Source: Microbacterium allomyrinae
GTDB taxonomy: Bacteria; Actinomycetota; Actinomycetes; Actinomycetales; Microbacteriaceae
DNA: 64,000 bases
Reading direction: 5' to 3'
Assembly (NCBI RefSeq): GCF_020682705.1
Contig: NZ_JAGTTN010000004.1
Span: 186,001-250,000 of the forward strand
Position numbers and translations under genes: made by a program. Below the pieces are notes generated by a model, which did no database searches, was not told where the DNA came from, and worked only from the letters and a program-made list of their open reading frames with translations. This document shows, piece after piece, positions 61,451 through 64,000 of the stretch (its first letter is position 1; every line of letters starts with the position of its first letter).

Positions 61451-62350
61451 ATGTTCATCGTCGACTCGCAGATCCACCTCTGGAAAGAAGAGACCCCGGA
61501 CCGGCCCTGGGTTCCGGGCGCCCGCGCCCGCATCCGCCTCAACGGCCACCGTGAAGAGGCGTTCCTCGCCGAAGAGGCCGTCTCGCTCATGGACGAGGCC
61601 GGCATCAACCGCGCCCTCATCCTTCCCCCGTCGTGGGAGGGCGACCGCATCGACTACGCGCTGGAGTCGGCCGAGAAGTACGACGGCCGCTTCGGCATCA
61701 TGGCCCGCGTGCCGCAGAACGATCCCGAGGAGGGCGAGCGTCTGCTGCACTTCATCAAGGACAGCGAGCACATCAAGGGCGTCCGCCTGACCTTCCACCG
61801 TCCTCAGGACCGCAACTGGATGATCGACGGCACCAACGACTGGTACTGGCCGCTCGCCGAGAAGCTGGGCATCCCGACCATGGTGCACGCGCCGATCTGG
61901 AAGGCCGAGCTCGGCAAGATCGCCGAGAAGCACCCCGACCTGAAGATCATCATCGACCACATGGGCATCATGGCCCGCTGCGTCGACGACGCCATCGGGT
62001 ACTGGGTCGAGGAGACCGCAGACCTGCACGTGCACCCGAACATCTCGGTCAAGGTGTCGGCGCTTCCCGGCTATTCGACGCAGCCCTTCCCGAACTACAA
62101 CATCGAGAAGTACGTGCACGAGGTCGTCGACAAGATGGGTCCGGAGCGTGCGCACTTCGGCACCGACATCACCCGTCTGCTCGGCCACGGCCTGACCTGG
62201 ACCGACACCGTCGAGCAGTTCACCAAGTACTACACGTTCTCGGCCGAGGAGCTCGACTGGATCATGGGCCGCGGCATCTGCAAGGTGCTTGACTGGGACA
62301 TCCCCGAGACCGCCGGTGTCGGCGCGACCTCGGCGAAGGCGGAGAACTGA
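61451..62350 (+). CDS. Amidohydrolase_2-family metal-dependent hydrolase
   Basis: 299-residue TIM-barrel hydrolase of the ACMSD/PDC-lactonase (Amidohydro_2) family. N-terminal FIVDSQIHLWK supplies the first metal His (the usual HxH is reduced to one His). TMVHAPIWK, LKIIIDHMG and HFGTDITRLLG hold the later metal and acid residues. The family includes decarboxylases and lactonases of cyclic carboxylates. An AAGGAAA Shine-Dalgarno precedes the ATG. It is followed by a TPP enzyme four bases downstream, implying a two-step conversion of an unknown acid. Confidence 0.87.
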   Translation: MFIVDSQIHLWKEETPDRPWVPGARARIRLNGHREEAFLAEEAVSLMDEAGINRALILPPSWEGDRIDYALESAEKYDGRFGIMARVPQNDPEEGERLLHFIKDSEHIKGVRLTFHRPQDRNWMIDGTNDWYWPLAEKLGIPTMVHAPIWKAELGKIAEKHPDLKIIIDHMGIMARCVDDAIGYWVEETADLHVHPNISVKVSALPGYSTQPFPNYNIEKYVHEVVDKMGPERAHFGTDITRLLGHGLTWTDTVEQFTKYYTFSAEELDWIMGRGICKVLDWDIPETAGVGATSAKAEN

Positions 62351-62354
62351 CCTC

Positions 62355-64000
62355 ATGACACAGACGTACGACGGCGGCGAGCTGCTCATCGACGCACTCA
62401 CCGACCTCGGCGTCGACGTCGTCTTCAGCTCGCCGGGGTCCGAATGGGCCCCGGCGTGGGAGGCGTTCGCTCGTCGCCAAGAGGCCGGCGAGTCGGCGCC
62501 CCGCTATCTGGATCTCACCCACGAGACGGTGGCAGTCGGCATGGCCACCGGCTACGGCCTCGTGACCCGTCGCGTGCAGGCCGTGCTGCTGCACGCGGCA
62601 CCCGGACTCCTGCAGGGATCGATGGCCGTCCACGGCGCGCTCCTGGCCGGGGTCGGGATGGTCGTCGCCTCGTCGGAGTCGACCACCTACGGCGATGGTC
62701 CGGGGCAGGACCCGGGCGGCCAGTGGTACCGCAACCTCTCGATCGTCGGCGGCACGCATCACGTCGCCCAGCCGTTCACGAAATGGTCCAACCAGGCGGC
62801 ATCCGTGTCGACGCTGTACGAGCTCGTCAAGCGGTCGGGAGAGCTGGCCGATCGTCAGCCGACCGGGCCCGTCTACCTCAACGTGCCGCTCGAGGTGCTC
62901 CTGGAGCCCGCCGAGAAGCCTGTCCGCAAGGATGTGGTGCTCCGCGGACGCCGCATGAGCGTTCCCGACGACATCGCGGCGGTCGCAGCGCTGCTCGCGG
63001 CCGCCGAGCGGCCGATCATCATCGTCGAGACCGCGGGCCGCGAGCCCGGTGGCTTCGAAGCGCTGCGTGCTCTCGCCGAAGACCTCGGGATCGGCGTGAT
63101 CGAGCCACAGTCGGCGGTGTGCGCGAACCTGCCCAAGACGAGCTCCATCCACCTGGGCTCGGAGTTGGATCCGCACGTCGACGAGGCCGACCTCATCCTG
63201 CTCATCAACTGCCGGGCGCCGTACTACCCGCCCAGCCGCAAGCCGGCCAAGGCCAAGACGGTCGTCATCGACGAGATCCCGCAGCGCCCGCACGTCGTGT
63301 ATCAGGTGCTCAACGCCGACCACTACCTCGAGGGGGCGCTGCCCGAGACGCTCGAGCAGCTGCGCCAGGCGACGCTGGAGCGCGCCGACGACTCGGCGAT
63401 CGCCGCACGCCGCGGCATCGCCGTCGCGGCGCACGACGCGTGGCAGGCGCAGACGGATGCCGCAGAGCAGCGCGCCGCGTCGGCCACCGGTGCGATCGAC
63501 CCGGTCGCGCTCGGCGTGGCCCTTCGCGACATCGCCCGCGCCGAGCAGGCCGTCATCGTGGACGAGACGATCACGCACGCCAGAGTGGTGCAGCGTCACG
63601 TCGGCTGGGACCGGCCCGACTCGTACTTCTACGTGCAGGGCGGGCTCGGCCAGGGCATCGCGGTGGCGCTCGGCGTCAAGCTCGCCGTCCAGGACGGGTT
63701 CGTCATCCTCACCATCGGCGACGGCGCGTTCCTCTACAACCCGATCGTGCAGTCGCTGCTCGCGTCCAGGGATATCGGGCTTCCGCTGCTCATCGTCATC
63801 TTCAACAACAAGAAGTACCTGTCGATGAAGATGAACCACCTGCGGTTCTACCCCGAGGGATCCGCCGTGCAGACGCAGAACCACCTCGGTGTCGACCTGT
63901 CGACGCAGCCCGAGCTGTCGGCCTTCGCTGCACCGTTCGATATGTTTCATGCCGCCGTCGACGACCCCGCCGCGCTCGCCTCGGTGCTCGCCGACGCGAC
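62355..64000 (+). CDS. TPP-dependent acetolactate synthase-like enzyme, 3' end beyond window
   Basis: At least 548 residues, running off the right edge. It is a thiamine-diphosphate enzyme of the acetolactate synthase/benzoylformate decarboxylase group. The pyrimidine-domain Glu is in LTHETVAVGMATGYG. The central domain has AAERPIIIVETAGR. The pyrophosphate domain carries GDGAFLYNP and, 30 residues on, NNKKYLSMK, the usual GDG-x(24-27)-N(N) motif. Lack of a typical ALS FAD-binding loop suggests a decarboxylase or carboligase. It is translated just after the amidohydrolase gene. Confidence 0.85.
   Translation, partial: MTQTYDGGELLIDALTDLGVDVVFSSPGSEWAPAWEAFARRQEAGESAPRYLDLTHETVAVGMATGYGLVTRRVQAVLLHAAPGLLQGSMAVHGALLAGVGMVVASSESTTYGDGPGQDPGGQWYRNLSIVGGTHHVAQPFTKWSNQAASVSTLYELVKRSGELADRQPTGPVYLNVPLEVLLEPAEKPVRKDVVLRGRRMSVPDDIAAVAALLAAAERPIIIVETAGREPGGFEALRALAEDLGIGVIEPQSAVCANLPKTSSIHLGSELDPHVDEADLILLINCRAPYYPPSRKPAKAKTVVIDEIPQRPHVVYQVLNADHYLEGALPETLEQLRQATLERADDSAIAARRGIAVAAHDAWQAQTDAAEQRAASATGAIDPVALGVALRDIARAEQAVIVDETITHARVVQRHVGWDRPDSYFYVQGGLGQGIAVALGVKLAVQDGFVILTIGDGAFLYNPIVQSLLASRDIGLPLLIVIFNNKKYLSMKMNHLRFYPEGSAVQTQNHLGVDLSTQPELSAFAAPFDMFHAAVDDPAALASVLADA

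Noticed and set aside
62262..63950. 562-codon minus-strand frame opposite the TPP enzyme
   Set aside because: Complement of a gene with clear TPP motifs.
1..64000. CRISPR arrays, tRNA or rRNA genes, insertion sequences, phage genes
   Set aside because: No regular spaced repeats, no cloverleaf-like sequence, no transposase or integrase reading frame was recognised by eye; a covariance-model scan was not possible.

Overview
The window reads as a chromosomal segment of a high-G+C Gram-positive bacterium, most likely a Microbacterium-like member of the Microbacteriaceae. This rests on G/C-rich third codon positions, many GTG and some TTG starts, 4-base stop/start overlaps and the gene families present; no rRNA, tRNA or phylogenetic marker was available to confirm it. 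No CRISPR array, prophage, integrase or insertion sequence was seen.

0-12.4 kb: a truncated lipoprotein gene at the left edge, DNA polymerase IV, and a zinc-ribbon/nuclease-like protein. A scar follows (about 2.9-4.7 kb) holding broken pieces of a GntR-FCD regulator, a CitE-type lyase and a UdgX-type uracil-DNA glycosylase around a TetR gene. Next come an SRPBCC protein and a JetA-JetB-JetC (Wadjet/MksBEF-type SMC) operon with no adjacent jetD nuclease gene.

12.4-34.1 kb: a large catabolic island for an unidentified aromatic compound. It carries a NitT/TauT-type ABC importer, a three-component cytochrome P450 system (P450, [2Fe-2S] ferredoxin, FAD reductase) and an FAD hydroxylase. It also carries a second FAD hydroxylase fused to an alpha/beta hydrolase, a stand-alone copy of that hydrolase, and two different ring-cleaving dioxygenases (a PcpA/MhqO-type VOC enzyme and a hydroxyquinol 1,2-dioxygenase). 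Maleylacetate reductase, an MmgE/PrpD protein and a CoA branch (MaoC hydratase, CaiB CoA-transferase, acyl-CoA dehydrogenase, CitE-like lyase) complete it. LysR and IclR regulators sit in the middle. A recurrent operator, two direct repeats ending in CGAAC exactly 19 bp apart and starting at the fourth base of the -10 box, ties at least three forward promoters together, with related sites at others; the IclR protein is the obvious candidate reader.

34-43.9 kb: housekeeping and accessory genes, including GNAT, DUF72, zinc alcohol dehydrogenase, SDR, two alpha/beta hydrolases, a large LuxR (LAL/MalT-like) regulator, a spermidine-synthase-like protein and two small proteins of 43 and 57 residues.

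44-52.7 kb: a nitrogen-scavenging island: GntR regulator, BMP-type ABC importer, biuret amidohydrolase and allophanate hydrolase. A paralogue of the biuret amidohydrolase lies directly upstream with all three catalytic residues replaced.

54.2-60.4 kb: the most unusual region. Seven translationally coupled genes encode a cupin-like protein, an OMP decarboxylase, a thymidylate kinase, an SDR, a GTP cyclohydrolase II-like enzyme, a nucleotidyltransferase-family protein and an MFS transporter. A perfect 14-bp LacI-type palindrome lies just upstream. I read it as a candidate pathway for making and exporting a modified nucleoside, pyrimidine or flavin-like small molecule. The right edge holds a siderophore-interacting protein, an amidohydrolase and a TPP-dependent enzyme cut by the window end.
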